Shown here: in pieces, positions 37,725-51,741 of the stretch | Layout of the letters: each line of letters opens with the position of its first letter | Position numbering within the stretch: position 1 is the first letter of the stretch | Source of the DNA: Adineta steineri | Lineage: Eukaryota; Rotifera; Eurotatoria; Adinetida; Adinetidae | Assembly (NCBI GenBank): GCA_905250115.1 | Contig: CAJNOI010000060.1 | Coordinates: forward strand, 248,001-312,000 | DNA length: 64,000 bases | Direction of reading: 5' to 3' | Program-made: the position numbers and the translations under genes | Notes under the pieces: model-generated | The model's database searches: none | What the model saw: the letters and a program-made list of their open reading frames with translations, nothing else | What the model was told of the DNA's origin: nothing

Positions 37725-39038
37725 TCATCCAACTGGCTCATTTTTATTTGATAACAATAATGAATCAGTTTGTTTGAGACTTTGTCGTAAACTTTTTCTT
37801 TGTTGTTGACGTCCTTGATTTTTAATAAAATTGAGACGAAATGATCGTTTAGGTAAAATTAAATTATAGAAATCGTTTCGAAAATCAATTGAACAAAAAA
37901 AATAAATAAAAAATCGTATTGTATGTGTTGTTGTTGATAGATTCGTAAATAAAAGTGATAGAGTACGTCGTACATCACCTCGTGTTATATATGGACGAAT
38001 AAATGAAAAAATAACTGTTGATGGAAATGTTAAAGTAAAATAGGATATTGTTATAAATATTAATGACATGGTTAATTTTCGACTATGTCGATTAAGTAAT
38101 CTTGCCGGATTATTTTTATTTGGACGTCGTAATGTTGCTGATGATAAATGTTGTAACGCAAGAAAACTTTTTCGATGATCTGTTGGTAATGTTGTTGTTG
38201 CTGCAGCAGCAAATAAAACTAAACGTCTATGATTATCTAAACGTTTTTTACTTGCAAATATAATACGCATTAAAAGTGTATTTAATATAAATAAAATAAA
38301 ACTTGGTAAAAGTGAATAAATAAATAAATGTAAACGTTGATATAATACCATATATGATGGAAATCTCAGATTTCCATAACATGTAACACGACCAGAAGAT
38401 GAACGGTAACCATTCATAAAAAGTATATGCATATTTGAAAAGAAAAATAAGCATGTAAAAAATAAACATATAGCTATAGTATAAGGTCGTTTACAAATGA
38501 ATTCGAAATGTGATAGCTTTTTTATTAATAAATAACGATTAAATGAGCCAAATGCTAATACCCATGATGATGTTTGTAAAGTAGAAAAAGCTTAAATATA
38601 TAAAAAGAACAATAGATTTTTTCCTCCCGTATTTCAATATATATATATCTTACCAAGATAGGATAAAAATCGACAGATTAATACTGAATATTCTTCAAGA
38701 TTCTTTTTTATAATAATAACATAGATACTATTATCATGTTTATCACTATTATTATATGTAATATTAGTTATATTAAAATCACTATTAAATTCTCGAATAA
38801 CATAATTTAAATTAAATGTATATAAAACAATCGTATCAAGAAAAGCTAAATAACCAAAGATTATTTTTATCGAATTTGAACGATTTGCTTTTTGAAAATA
38901 TATAATACAACAAAGAAGATTACATGGTGTACCAATTAATATAAGTAATAATGAATAAATTGCTAGAAGACGATCGATTAATTGTATATTATTATTATTA
39001 CGATTTTGAATGGAATACAGATTTGATGTGCCATTCAT
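37725..39038 (-). CDS. Rhodopsin-type G-protein-coupled receptor
   Basis: Seven-helix receptor of 416 residues from two exons (38654-39038, 37725-38590), joined in frame at SYL-AFSTLQTSSW. The N-terminus is short with N-glycosylation sites (NGT, NIT, NNS). TM1 is LLAIYSLLLILIGTPCNLLC. The extracellular disulfide pair is present (ICRFLSYL before TM3 and RVTCYGN in loop 2). The DRY box reads FNRY. A long basic third loop (RRLVLFAAAA onward, HRKSFLALQH) precedes TM6. The TM7 end is RFFIYFFCSIDFRNDF instead of NPxxY. This resembles invertebrate neuropeptide (FMRFamide-type) receptors. The ligand cannot be inferred. Confidence 0.85.
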
Positions 39039-42000
39039 GGCGAATATCTAACTGATTGTTCGAGAAAATAAGAAGAAAATACGAATGAATCTCATTCAGA
39101 ACATTTCTCTATTCTTGCATTTTTTTTTTCTTCTTGTTTCTCTATTCTATTTCTTCTTTCTCTTTTCTATGATCATCAATTCTCTCTTATCTTCTTCTTC
39201 TTCTTCTCCTCATAATGGTACTCTTTTTTTTGTCTTGTAAAAAGCTAAGACAAGAAGGTAAAGACAATATCATTTATCAATAATGATTATATAATACAAA
39301 ACTTTTCAAACTTATTAGAGATTCAGTTCATCTTTGTCTTATGATATGTCTTATTTAATATTAAATTATATAGATGCGTACGTATATCTATCTACAACTG
39401 ACAGCACTAACTCCTATACTATAATATGAGAATTGTTATCAGTAATTGAAGCCATGTGTCAATGCTCTATATGTACAGCAATCGATCTATCATTTATTTG
39501 ATATGAGGCATAATGCTGTGGTAACCATTGAAAACTAATAAACGATTTCACGGTGCGTATTTTTCTATGTTGATATTACTGATGACAAAAGCATTGATCT
39601 ACAGGTGCCTATTGTGGAGAAACAAAGTCTAATAGATAAACAAAAAATAACAAATGTATATGATCATCCACATATCATGATCAACTTGTCAGATTTATCG
39701 AACTGATGCATCAATTTATTATCTAAATAACAAGATAGTCGCTCTTCTTTTTTTTATTTCTTTGTCTCTAGAAGAAAAACTCTCACTTGCTAAAAAACAA
39801 TCTCAAGACTGATTATATATGTGAAACAAACCTTTTTCTGCCCACTAAAAATGTTTGTTCATCAGAAATTATAATCAACTCATTACATTATCTTCCTTCC
39901 ACTTAGATACTATTATATTCAAATCACGATCAACCTATATATTTCTTTTTTTATCGAGACGTAAATTTGCATTTTCTATCCTTTTTTTGTTATTTTAAGA
40001 ACATCATAATTTTCAACATGAAATTGTTTATTTTTATGTATTTGATTCTTCAGTACGCTATATTAGATAATGCTATTCTGCAGTTAGATTTTTTTTTGTT
40101 ATTACAATATTTTGACTGTCTATCATTGAGCTTTTAGAGTAGTTTGGATATTTATAGTAAAGTGTTATTCTTCAAACGAAGCATAAAATCATTAATTTTT
40201 TTTTCTAGTTTTTATTTCCAAACACGATTAGATATACGGAAGAAATCTTTTTCTTGGTATTCTTCATAAATGAAATTTACATTAGACACGGCTTCTTACG
40301 TCCGTTAATATCTCTCTAAATGCGATAATGAATAAGAGTTAGAAGAGAAAACAACTTTGATAGTGAATATATTCAATAGAAAATCAATTTGTTGCTGTTT
40401 TTTTTTTATATTCTATTTTCTATCATTGATTTTATGATCGAGCAAACAGATTGTGGGAGGATGAATAAATACTATATGTGTGTTATTATCACATTTGAAC
40501 AACGCAAAAAAAAAACTATTAAATCACTAGCAGTCGTCAATCGTACCGGATGTTGTCGATCGAAGCAAACTAACTTTTACTTCCGTTCTGCTATTTGTTT
40601 GTACTTACGACACGTTTTCCATTGCTATCAATAAATATCTACTAACTATTTTATATACAATATGTATTCAAGAAAAAAAAATAAGAGGAAATAAATAAGA
40701 TATTAATAGAACATTTACTTTAAGACGTTGAGAAATCTTCTTTTTCTTTTTCTTTAAAAATCGAATATGGAATTTTTGTTTAATCTCAATTATTAATGAA
40801 AAAAAAGAGCGTGACTTACTTTTCATGTATGATAAAATCTGTGATTATTCATAGGAAAAAAGTATTAACGACAATGAAGAACTAAGATTATATTTTCTAT
40901 GTGCAGTTAACGATAATATGAATGTTGCATGATATAAAAAAGACGAAAAACAAACATAATGAAATACTTTATTTTAAAAGTCTACTAATTTATATAGAAA
41001 AATGAGTCAGATATGTATAAGAACGAAGCTTGATAAGATTATCAAGAAAAATAAATTGTAGCATCGTTTTATCTCTATCTTAACATTGATTAATGACTTA
41101 TTCTAATGGTATCTAGAGGCAATTATCTTTCCTATCAAATGCTTATGGTTATATAGATAGTTTTTCTCTACTAAGATTGTTTGAACCTGTCTGTTTACAA
41201 CGTATTACATATTGAATTTTCAATCTATAAATAAATATTTATTGATGTGCAAATAGTTCAAAACGGAAATTGAACCTACTTGCTCTTATTTTTCTCGTCT
41301 TTTAAACAATCAAATCAGCGTCGAAATATTAATTGATTTGATGTCGACAAGGACTAAAAAATACAACCGCCTTTGATTATTTACTTATAAAATCAACAAT
41401 TCATATATTATAGACAGAAGATTACTGAATGAATAATTAACAATATAAAGAAAAAAAAAGACAGTATATTATCCAAGCTCAGACGAATAATTAGTAATAG
41501 ATTTTTCAAATCTCTTCAACCCTACGAACTTTATCTATAACGAGAGTTGAGTGTCAAAAGCTATTGCTTTTAATGCGACAAGACTGAATCGAATTACGAT
41601 CAATGAAAATTTGAAAATTAATATATAGAATGATATTATTAGCTATGATGGATATATATTAACAAAATGTGAATCACTAGTTTTCATGAATCGATAAGCT
41701 ATGAAAAGAAGATTACTCATTCATATCCACAGTTACTTTCAGACTATCAGCTGACAGAATGAATTATGAAAGATATACCATCAAATATCATTAGAATACA
41801 GCTTGATCAAATATCAATGAAGATATCTTCTTCAACAATTTATAATAAAGATCATATTTCATAAATTTTTTCCTATTTTAATTCAAGTACAAAAATATTT
41901 GTCCGTGAAAGATCATAGTAATTTATATTGGCAATTCAATGAATATGATTTATATTAAATATACAATCTTTGTTAAATAAGAAAAAAATAATTCATAAAC

Positions 42001-44436
42001 AAAATTATATCTGATTCATGATTAGTATTCAATCACAACAGATAACTGAAAAACCCATTGTTAAATACCGTGATTTCTAGATGAAAATTTTAAAATGAAA
42101 TATTCAATGTTGATTTAATAAATTATTTTATCGCTCAACTATTATTAAATTACATCCATGCGTTGATTTATTGCCATGAATTGCCCTATTTTTTTTTATT
42201 GAATGATTTTGTTTTTCGAAATTCTACTGATAATTGATCGACCTAATTGAATGACACGATCTGCTATTTAAGAAAAAATTTTCTATTACCGTAATAAATT
42301 TCCTTACAAACAAACATGAACCTTGGATATAAATAGGTGTCAGTGTTAAATCTTCATACATCCCCTACCTTTCATTTTAAGTTTATTGTCAGATTTGATA
42401 GAATAATATTGAATAATCATGCACAATACTTCAGTTAAGATTATGACCAATGACGATTAAATATGGAATGTCTGAATCAGAATCTAAAGTTACAGTCAAT
42501 GTATCAAATGTGAAATTATTCTATGATGTTAATTATATGAACATTAGATTATGATTTATTATTTTATTCTAATGTAAAATCATATTTTTGAAAGTTTTAT
42601 ATTTCAATTAATATTTTTTATAATTAACACTTGGCATGTTCTCGTATTATAAGCAGTTTTAAGATTTTAGATGAACATTATATTTTAATCACATAAAATT
42701 TTCGCTGATATTAGATATTACTTCAAGATTATAAATGTCACTATGTATTAACACATAGAACATATTATCCAATAATCATCTTAGTAGAAGATACCTATCC
42801 ATAAAATGCGAGAAGCTATATTCATATAAATAGATACTCTAATAACTACCATCAGTGCAAATTTGACAATGATAATAGTATTAAATATTAAGCTTACAGT
42901 TTACCTATAATTCTTGTAATATATGTATTCATAATAAATATTAACAGTATTTTAGATTTAGTCTGTTTTTTCATCAAATATTTATGCGCGAATTTTATTT
43001 AACATAAGGAGAGAATGAAAGCATAACAATGTATTGACCTAGATATGATGTAACTGTATTGACATATGAAATCTTTCACAATATTAAGTTTCATTATTGA
43101 CAGGGTACTGATAATTTTATTCAAATATTCAGAGAGAATTCTAGACATTATCATTGTAATGTTTTTATCTATTTTCATCTCAAATGATTTCTAAATCATG
43201 ACATCAAAGGTACTACTGTCCACTAGATAATTTATAATGATTTATAATAAAATAAAATTTTCCTTCACTTTCCATAAATTATTAGTTGATATGTATATAT
43301 ATATTATATGTCGATTTGACATAGACGGCACATGAGTACTACAAGAGGCATCGATTACTTCCCCTAAAAACATTTTGGGGAAACAATAAAAGATTATTGC
43401 TTCCCGTAATTCCACTGTTTTGTGATATATAATCGCGAAACTATGATGAATTCAGTTGCAGGCAATCCGCCGTTACTACAAAATATGTAAATTGCTTCCC
43501 TTAGAACATTTCTGAACTAATGATCAGAATTTATTGCGTCGTTCATTTATATTTTTTTATATCTAATTTAATTCGAATATTTCAATGATCGTTTATTCAC
43601 TTTGGTAAAAACATTGTATTCTAAATGATCTCGATAAAATATAAGTTAACCTTGAATACGTGTAAAAATAATTTTTATTAATTATTACTTATGATATTCA
43701 TATTACAATAGATTTTTGTTAAATATCTATTAATAACGTCTGCATTCAATGATGAATTAAGGATATTAATTTACAATTGTAAAATGAATGTCATGAAACT
43801 ATAACAGGAAAACAAATCGGTTAATTTAGCAGAAATTTGTTTATTACATCATGATTTAATCAAGATGAATTATTGCATTTACAAGATATAATATAAAAAG
43901 TAGAAATTTGTAGATAATCGAGGTTACATCCGCAATAAAAAAACATTATCCAGAACTTTTCATTTTTTTCGCTACATTCCTATTAATTATATAAATTAAT
44001 AATTATATTGCCTTTGAATAGAAACAAACTGTCAAATATTTTCTAAATGATTACGACTCTGTGACTCTATCTAATACGCAGTTCTATATACCTCGAAACA
44101 CTTATGAAATAAGTGTTTGATTTTAAATGGTTACATCCGGTTTCCTGTTATTTTATTTTACATTATATATTTGATGCGAAGCCATCATTCGATCAGTATA
44201 AAAGAAATAAGTAGCATTATAAAAAAAACACATAAAATAGCACTACAATATATATAATCAAAAAACAAAATTATGAATCCATTAGACCTTAAGAATAAAA
44301 TCTACATTTAAAAAAACAATTTGAGATAGTAAATATCGAGAATTAGTAAAAAAAACACAAATATCTATTTTTGGAATGTGTCAGAAAAGGTAAAAGTAAA
44401 CTGTGTGGAATGTATCTATTCACTATAACCATAAAT
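39039..44436. other. 5.4-kb gene-free region
   Basis: No coding region, RNA gene or well-defined repeat could be supported. A CT/TTC-rich stretch lies upstream of the GPCR (about 39119-39240). A short hairpin with CCCC/GGGG arms sits near 43362-43381. The region upstream of the GPCR start could hold its regulatory sequence, but nothing specific is visible. Confidence 0.4.
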
Positions 44437-45323
44437 TTACAATTCAGATCGTGGTCGACGATTACGTTCATATGTTAATTGCATATGAGATCCATTTGAT
44501 GGTGAATGGTGCAATTCATCATTATCATTTTTCTCGTCTATATCTCCTTCATAAGGTGCTCGAAGATAATTAACTTCCCCAGCAAATAATCCACCTAATA
44601 GAAAATAATTTAAATCTTAATCTTTTACAAAAATTACTAATCTCTTACAGGCAACCAATGCAAGAACAAGCGCAGCAAATTCAATCCAATAACTATATGA
44701 CAAATAATTAAATTCTGGCCTTGGCATCCAAAGACGATCTTGACTATAGATACCGTAGATTATAATAGCAATCAGTTCAAAAGCAACTGTGAAACAAAAA
44801 AAAAGACATAGAAATTTTATGATTAAATCTATTCTTACATATAACAAAAGAAATAATACACCATGCTAATTGATATCTCCATTGCCAACGAAATGATGAG
44901 AAAACTGCAATAGCTAAACTTGAAATAGTTGCTATTGTGAAAATGAATGCTAATGTAGCAAATGCTTGAACCCATTTAAACCAAGCTATAACAAAAAAAG
45001 AACATTTATTGAGAATTCTTCTTTTTTTTCGAAGAAAATTTACGTGGAATAATCCAATCACGAAAACGATACATTTCATTAGTCCAAAACCAAAAACAAC
45101 CAGTATAAGGAATTTGTAAATCATCTTTATAATGACGATATTTATATAAACATAATTCCCATAAGCCAATATTTTGAAAATCTTTTGGTGTATCAAGATA
45201 ACGTTTTGTCCAATATGGTGATGCAAATGCTGATATACAACATAATGTACTTAAAAACATCACAATTGATGCAGCAAAAAAGTAAGGAGAATATTGAGCT
45301 TTTCCAAAGTTAAAAGGACCCAT
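44437..45323 (-). CDS. Claudin/PMP22-superfamily tetraspan protein
   Basis: Four-helix membrane protein of 240 residues. Exons are 45044-45323, 44839-44985, 44649-44786 and 44437-44594, all in frame. TM1 is YFFAASIVMFLSTLCCISAFA. The first extracellular loop carries the claudin signature W...GLWELC...C (SPYWTKRY, NIGLWELCLYK, YTGCFWFW). Further helices are FATLAFIFTIATISSLAIAV, WCIISFVIFAFELIAIIIYG and YWIEFAALVLALVACGLFAG. The cytoplasmic tail is charged (EGDIDEKNDNDELHHS). It is expected at cell junctions or the plasma membrane. Whether it is a true claudin or a related stargazin/EMP-like protein is not resolved. Confidence 0.83.
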
Positions 45324-45452
45324 CTAGAAATAGTCATTATTACTATTGAATTAAAAAGCAACCTATTGAAATTCATAAGGTTTATAAATAATAAAAATAT
45401 TATTATTATTTTTCGAAAGAATTGAGTTCTTCTTTCCTAACAAAAACAATTA

Positions 45453-46004
45453 TCATTTTTTTCCTCCACTACGTCGATGTACAGTTGTCCAACCGTCTTC
45501 ATCAACATCCATTGCTTGTGATTTCGGTTCATTAGTTGACTGTTCTTCTTTCATATCATCGTCATCTCCATCATCATTATCGTCTGATGATGATGATGAA
45601 CCATCATCTTCAGTTTTATTTCTAACAGACATTTGCATAGCTGGTGTTATTGAATGTTGTAATTGTAGTTCTTGTTGAACATCAGCTAATTTACCTTGTT
45701 GTATTAATTGAATATAACGAACGAATACTTGAGATAATTCAGTACTTGAACCATCATCTAAAACTGTATTAAATTCTTCATCAAGAATTTCATCAAGATA
45801 TTCTTGAATATCTTGTTCCATAGAAGATACTGATAATGATGGTCGGATATTTCGTATAAGATGTTGACCAAATGCTTCAATGAATGCTTCATATTTAGCT
45901 TCACTTTCCGGACCACCCATTGAATGACTGACAGCTAATTGTAGAGCTGTCCATCGAGAAAAAACTGATCGAATAATGGGCACAAGTATCGAAAATAATG
46001 ACAT
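45453..46004 (-). CDS. TSR2: Pre-rRNA-processing protein TSR2 (eS26 chaperone)
   Basis: Intronless frame of 183 residues. The N-terminal domain has the TSR2 hallmark FSRWTALQLAVSHSMGGPES, then the conserved helix bundle (DIQEYLDEILDEEFNTVLDD, ELSQVFVRYIQLIQQG). The tail is acidic and ends DVDEDGWTTVHRRSGGKK, as in the family. TSR2 escorts ribosomal protein eS26 for 40S maturation. Length matches the ~190-residue animal protein. It shares a 263-bp divergent promoter with TMEM50. Confidence 0.94.
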   Translation of the reverse strand: MSLFSILVPIIRSVFSRWTALQLAVSHSMGGPESEAKYEAFIEAFGQHLIRNIRPSLSVSSMEQDIQEYLDEILDEEFNTVLDDGSSTELSQVFVRYIQLIQQGKLADVQQELQLQHSITPAMQMSVRNKTEDDGSSSSSDDNDDGDDDDMKEEQSTNEPKSQAMDVDEDGWTTVHRRSGGKK

Positions 46005-46267
46005 CTGTTATACAAAATTATATCAATAAAATATGTCAAAAAAAAAGATCCTTGACATCCTCCATTTTAAGATTAATTATTTTCTGCCTCTTTTTTATTG
46101 TATATAAGCGCTACAAGACATTCATTTATTAGATATAATTCAATTTGATTGGTCAAAATCAAGATCCATCTATAAATAATCAATATATCAATAGCAAACC
46201 ATAGCCTCAGCTGATAATTCTGTTTTTCTCTTTTCTCTAGTTAATAGTCACTACTTATTATTAAATA
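46005..46267. promoter_or_regulatory. Divergent promoter, TSR2 and TMEM50
   Basis: 263 bp between two start codons facing away from each other. It includes a pyrimidine-rich run (about 46220-46240) just upstream of the TMEM50 start that could be a splice or trans-splice acceptor tract. No other element is recognised. Confidence 0.45.
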
Positions 46268-46956
<689 letters not shown>

Positions 46957-49484
46957 ATGCACAACGAACCAAACTAAAACAGAAAAAAATGAATACTTAT
47001 TGTAATTAGCTTTTTTTATTATAAATTTGATGTTGTTTCCTTTCATACATACATACATACATCCATATGTCTATATATTTATAAAAAAAAATATCTATTC
47101 TTTGTGCAAACGATTTTTTCTTCTTCTTTTTCTTTTGTTTGTTTGTGTACTCTCATAAATATATATATATATTATTTCCGAAAATACTCTTGTTTTTATA
47201 ACTATTGATTTGTTAATAAACAAAGATGGAACACGATAATCAGTATTGATTAACGATGAAACGAACTGATTATAAAACTGATACAATAATTGGTTTTGTT
47301 TAATGGAAAGACACTTTATTGTTACGTGTCACTGGACTTTTTTTAGGTCACTTGGGAAATCAGAATCTGTATGAATGAGTACGTATATAGATCTATCTAT
47401 CTATGTAGACTTTCGATTTGTTTAAAATGAGAAGTTGAATAATAATAATAATAATACACTCGAGAATGAAGATCATTGTACATAATGTATATATATATAT
47501 GTGTGTATGTGTCTTTGCTTCAATAAATGAATACACACATCAATAATTTTCGAGCATTTGTCCAACACAACAGCGCACTCACTAATTTGTCACGAGGGGA
47601 TCAGAACTCTTTGTATCTTTTCCTTTTCCCTTCTTCTTTATTTTTACTATTGATGCGAGATGCGTATGATTAGAGACACCCATGTGAGAGAGTGAAAGCC
47701 AGAATCGATTATTTGACGCTTTCTCTCTCTCTCTCCTTTTGCTACCACCATTCATCCTACTTACGCTATTTCTCTTCCACTCATCTTTACCAAAAAGGCA
47801 AAATGAACCTCTCGAATTGTAGCCTGCTGTATCCCATCCGTCTCTCAATTAATGTGTTAACAAGAATGAAGTAGAAGAAGAAGAACGAGAGAAAGAGATT
47901 CATTGATAAAGTGTGTACAATTCAATCTAATCGGTCGACTAACTAGCCAGCGGCAGCATCCACCATTCATCAGATATATATAGATGTTCTCTTAGATTTT
48001 CACATTAGTTTTGTATATATATATATCTCAATGCTAGCTATATCATGTTCATCATTAATATACAATAGAAAGCATATGAAATCATTGTTAGCAATTTAGT
48101 TAATATTTCCCTCTCTCCTTGTCTACAAAAATGATTTATTATGTGCGTTCATTCATAAAAGAAAACAGACATGCAAGAAATATATAACAGACTCCTAGAC
48201 AACGATAAAATAATTTTGATTGATTCTTATTGTCATTGTCATAGTTGACATTATATTACTGATGTTTTTTTTTTTGTGATGAACTTCTGAGAAAGAAAGC
48301 AGTTGACAAATCAAGGCTATTTGTTCTCCTGTCTTTTTCTTTGCATTTTGAAGTAGTTCGTAAATGAATAAAACATACTTATGTTTTCTTTTACTCGTTA
48401 ATTATTATTGATGTAGTAAAAAATAGACACATCAAAAAAAAAGCCGGAGATCTTTGTAATTTTAATGTTTTGCTTTTTTCTATTGCACAGATATTGTATG
48501 TTTCTATAAATGAACGAACGATGTCTAGTTCCCAAGAGATTTCGTTAAGACGAAATAACATGATTGTTGAAGAGAAAAAATGAATATTCTTTTGACAATT
48601 GGCATCGACTTTATAGCTATGTCAATCATCTTTTTGTGTAGCAGAAGATGAAAATAGCATGTTTTCATTTTAATACATGTGTATTTTTAGAATTTTTTTA
48701 AAGGTGAACATCTTAATACTCAAGACATTTTTTCTTTGCTAAAGGCATTCTTACCACATTTATATATATATGCGTACATATACAATTTCTTTTCTTTTTT
48801 ACGTACTTTTACATATTATGTCGATCTCAAGCTTCCAGTCTTGATCTTTCATATATTACTCTCCTTCCGGTTTTCTTATCTCGGCTTCGGTATTTTAACA
48901 AAAGAACAAGATCATAATATATGTTAATATCAGACGGCTTTAATTGGACTTTGTATGTATACACTTTTTTTTCTTTTATTTCGAATAAATCGTCTTAGTC
49001 TAACTAAATCTCTTTTAATAGAGTTCTTTCATTACGGATATATATATTGAATTTGCATGTTAGGCATTTTTTTCCAATTCCAATTTTTCATTATTATAAT
49101 ATGTTATTCTTTAAGATTAGTTATATAAATATTTTTTTCTTCTTTTTTTTATAGCTAATTTAAACGGAAATATGTAACTATATATATAAATATATCGATG
49201 AATGTGTGCTTGTGTGTAAAACTATTTGAATGACGAGAATAATTCCTTTTTTTTCTTTTCTCTAGCTCTTTCCTCTTTTTTTTTCTAGGATCGACACATT
49301 GATTTTCCATTCTATTCTCTATGTTCTACTAGCCATTGCTCTCGTCGTTTTTCCGGGCGTGAAAAATAAGAGAAAGAATAAATTCTTTCTCTTCTTCTTG
49401 CGTTTCTCTTTTGAGAAGTTTTTTTATGATGTTCCAACAGTAACTGCGCATGCACGGCTCGAAAAGATCTTTTCTTCTGTCTTT

Positions 49485-49541
49485 CTTGCTCTCTCGCTCT
49501 CGCTCTCTCCCTTCCTCTCTCTCTCTGTCTCTCTCTCTGCC
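49485..49541. repeat. CT-rich low-complexity tract
   Basis: Dense CTCT/TCTC sequence on the plus strand. It generates long Ser/Leu- or Arg/Glu-rich frames on both strands that are composition artefacts. Confidence 0.85.
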
Positions 49542-49904
49542 ATCGGCACTCTCATCACGACTGCTACCGACATTATTTTCAACCACGACAATGTGTAACC
49601 ATCACTTATATCTGAACAAGAAAAAGACGAGTGTAAAAATACTTATATGTATCTATTTATTAAATCTATCTCTTTCTTCTATTTATAGAAAAAAAGAGGA
49701 AGATTCTAATAGATAAAGATATCATTATAAGAAAAGAGTATAATGATATTAACATGGGTAAGCTACTCATCATAATATTCTATATAATATACCTGGAACG
49801 TATACTTCATTGATTGCCATTATATACTCTCATTGTTAATAGTTATTTCAGGAGAAAAAAAAGTTAGCACGATCTATTCACACATATAGAAGCAATACAT
49901 ATGT

Positions 49905-49929
49905 ACACACACACACACACACACACACA
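49905..49929. repeat. (AC)n microsatellite
   Basis: About twelve uninterrupted AC units. Confidence 0.95.
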
Positions 49930-51741
49930 TTTTCTTTCTCGAGATATATCTACATTTACAACACACTCCAAAGAGTATGGCATCGTTCTCATTCAAAATT
50001 TGAATTCATAATATAAAATGACAGAAACAGACAGAAAGTAGTATGAATATTGTACTATCGTCATTATTATCATAGTCATCATTTCACAGAAAATCATCAG
50101 TCAATTATTCTCGGTGTTAGCGTGTGTGCAGTAGGATGGAATCGCTCAGTATATCGACGTATATACATATGAGAATGCTTTCTGCATGTTTGCAGGCAAA
50201 TAGACGTTCTAAATCGATTTTTATGTTATGTTTATTTGTTTGTTTGGTTAACCCGAGACATTAAAAAAAAAGAGAGGAGAGATACGCTCGTTTTCTATGA
50301 TCATCTTTCTTCTTCGTCATTTTCTTTTATGATAGACAAGAAAATGATGATAGAGAATGTATAGAATTCGATGCAATAGAATACTACTACGCATCATCAC
50401 CATCAGAGAGAAATGAATGTATTGCCTGAAGTCGAAATCTCAGTATATAATCAAAACAACTCATCGACTCATTATGATTATTGCTATGATAATGGGTTCG
50501 CAGAAAGCAGTAGGGCTATATATATATATCTGTATGTGTGATATTAAGGACAGTAAGCAACAGTAACAACGATCTCCCCAGTATGTTATCATAATAAACG
50601 CGCAGAAACTGAGAGTATGCAGAAAGAGAAGAAGATGAGAGATCTGTAAATGATTTTTACCGCAAGGGCAAATAGTCGAGATGGACGCATAGTTCCAGGA
50701 TACATATCCATATATATATATTAATCATACCGAATAAGAAAACTAACGATGATCGTATGTATTGATAGATGAGCTGTATAAATATAATGATTTTAATCAT
50801 ACACCCAGATTAAGTCTATTAGCGAGAAATTGTGTGTTTTTTTTTATTACTTTCGTCATACATTTACATGCATAGAAATCCTAGAATAAATATCTTCTTC
50901 TTCTTCTTCTTTTTTAAATGTGACTCTCTTTTTCAGTATATATATCGATGTATACCCAAGAGAACAAATAACGATCAGTGGTATATTATTAGATGATATA
51001 ATCAATATGTTAATATTAAGGAAAATAACAAGTGTTTGTCATCACATTGCTATATATATATATATATGTTATTCATTTATTTCAGATGTTAATTGTACAA
51101 TAGAGACTGTATCACTTTTAACGATCATCATGGTAATAATTATAATTCGAAGTGAAACCAATTAAATACATAAGGGATAAACATCCGATGTAGGATGGTC
51201 GTATGGCTTCGGCCTGAGTATATTCTGGCAATTGTCACCAGTTTATGCTATTGTTCACAATTTGGTATGTATTGTAAATGACTAATATTAAAGAAAAATA
51301 GTTATTTTAATAGGAAAAATATACATATTATCCTGGGAAATTGCATGTTTTTTTTATGAATACTTTTCAAATGTCATTATGTCATATTTGCTCTTAATCT
51401 GTAGTCATAATGATATGTTGTCTTCTATGTCATTGAAATAGTTAGATGATGAGACAAATATTTATAAGATGAAGAAATCTTATCTTAACATCCACTTATA
51501 TGACATCCGAGTGTATGTCTGTAGAGCTTCATAAATTAATATAAATTTATATTTATATATATAAAGAATAAAAAAATCATTAAAGAAAACTTCTTTTTTT
51601 TGTTTATCTAAAGAAATATATATATGCGGTTGGAAGATAAGATCACATTCTATCCCTTGAGGATGAATGATTTTCTTTTTTTTCCAACTATGATAAATAT
51701 ATATGTATTGATTTTCGACGTTATGTTTTTTTTCTAAATAG

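Larger units (their letters stand above)
46957..51741. other. 4.8-kb region, simple repeats; may hide 5' exon of next gene
   Basis: No gene supported. It contains (TA)n tracts (near 47161-47170, 47488-47499, 51053-51066), AAT repeats (47441-47456), a CT-rich block and an (AC)n microsatellite. The following receptor gene lacks a visible signal-peptide exon, so its first exon may lie within this stretch. Confidence 0.45.

Noticed and set aside
40389..40634. 81-codon plus-strand frame
   Set aside because: Isolated and hydrophobic by AT-rich composition. No family features or neighbours supporting a gene.
43362..43381. CCCCTAAAA/TTTTGGGG hairpin as a terminator or MITE
   Set aside because: Single short hairpin in a gene desert with no matching partner. 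Chance is adequate.
47582..47874. Overlapping open frames on both strands with Arg/Glu- or Ser/Leu-rich translation
   Set aside because: They arise from CT/GA-rich low-complexity DNA, have no splice context and match no family.
49299..49716. Several long frames, one with a hydrophobic start (ILYVLLAIALVVFP), considered as the missing signal-peptide exon of the SUEL/CUB receptor
   Set aside because: No ATG in frame at a suitable place and no matching donor. Most of the frame is the CT-rich repeat.
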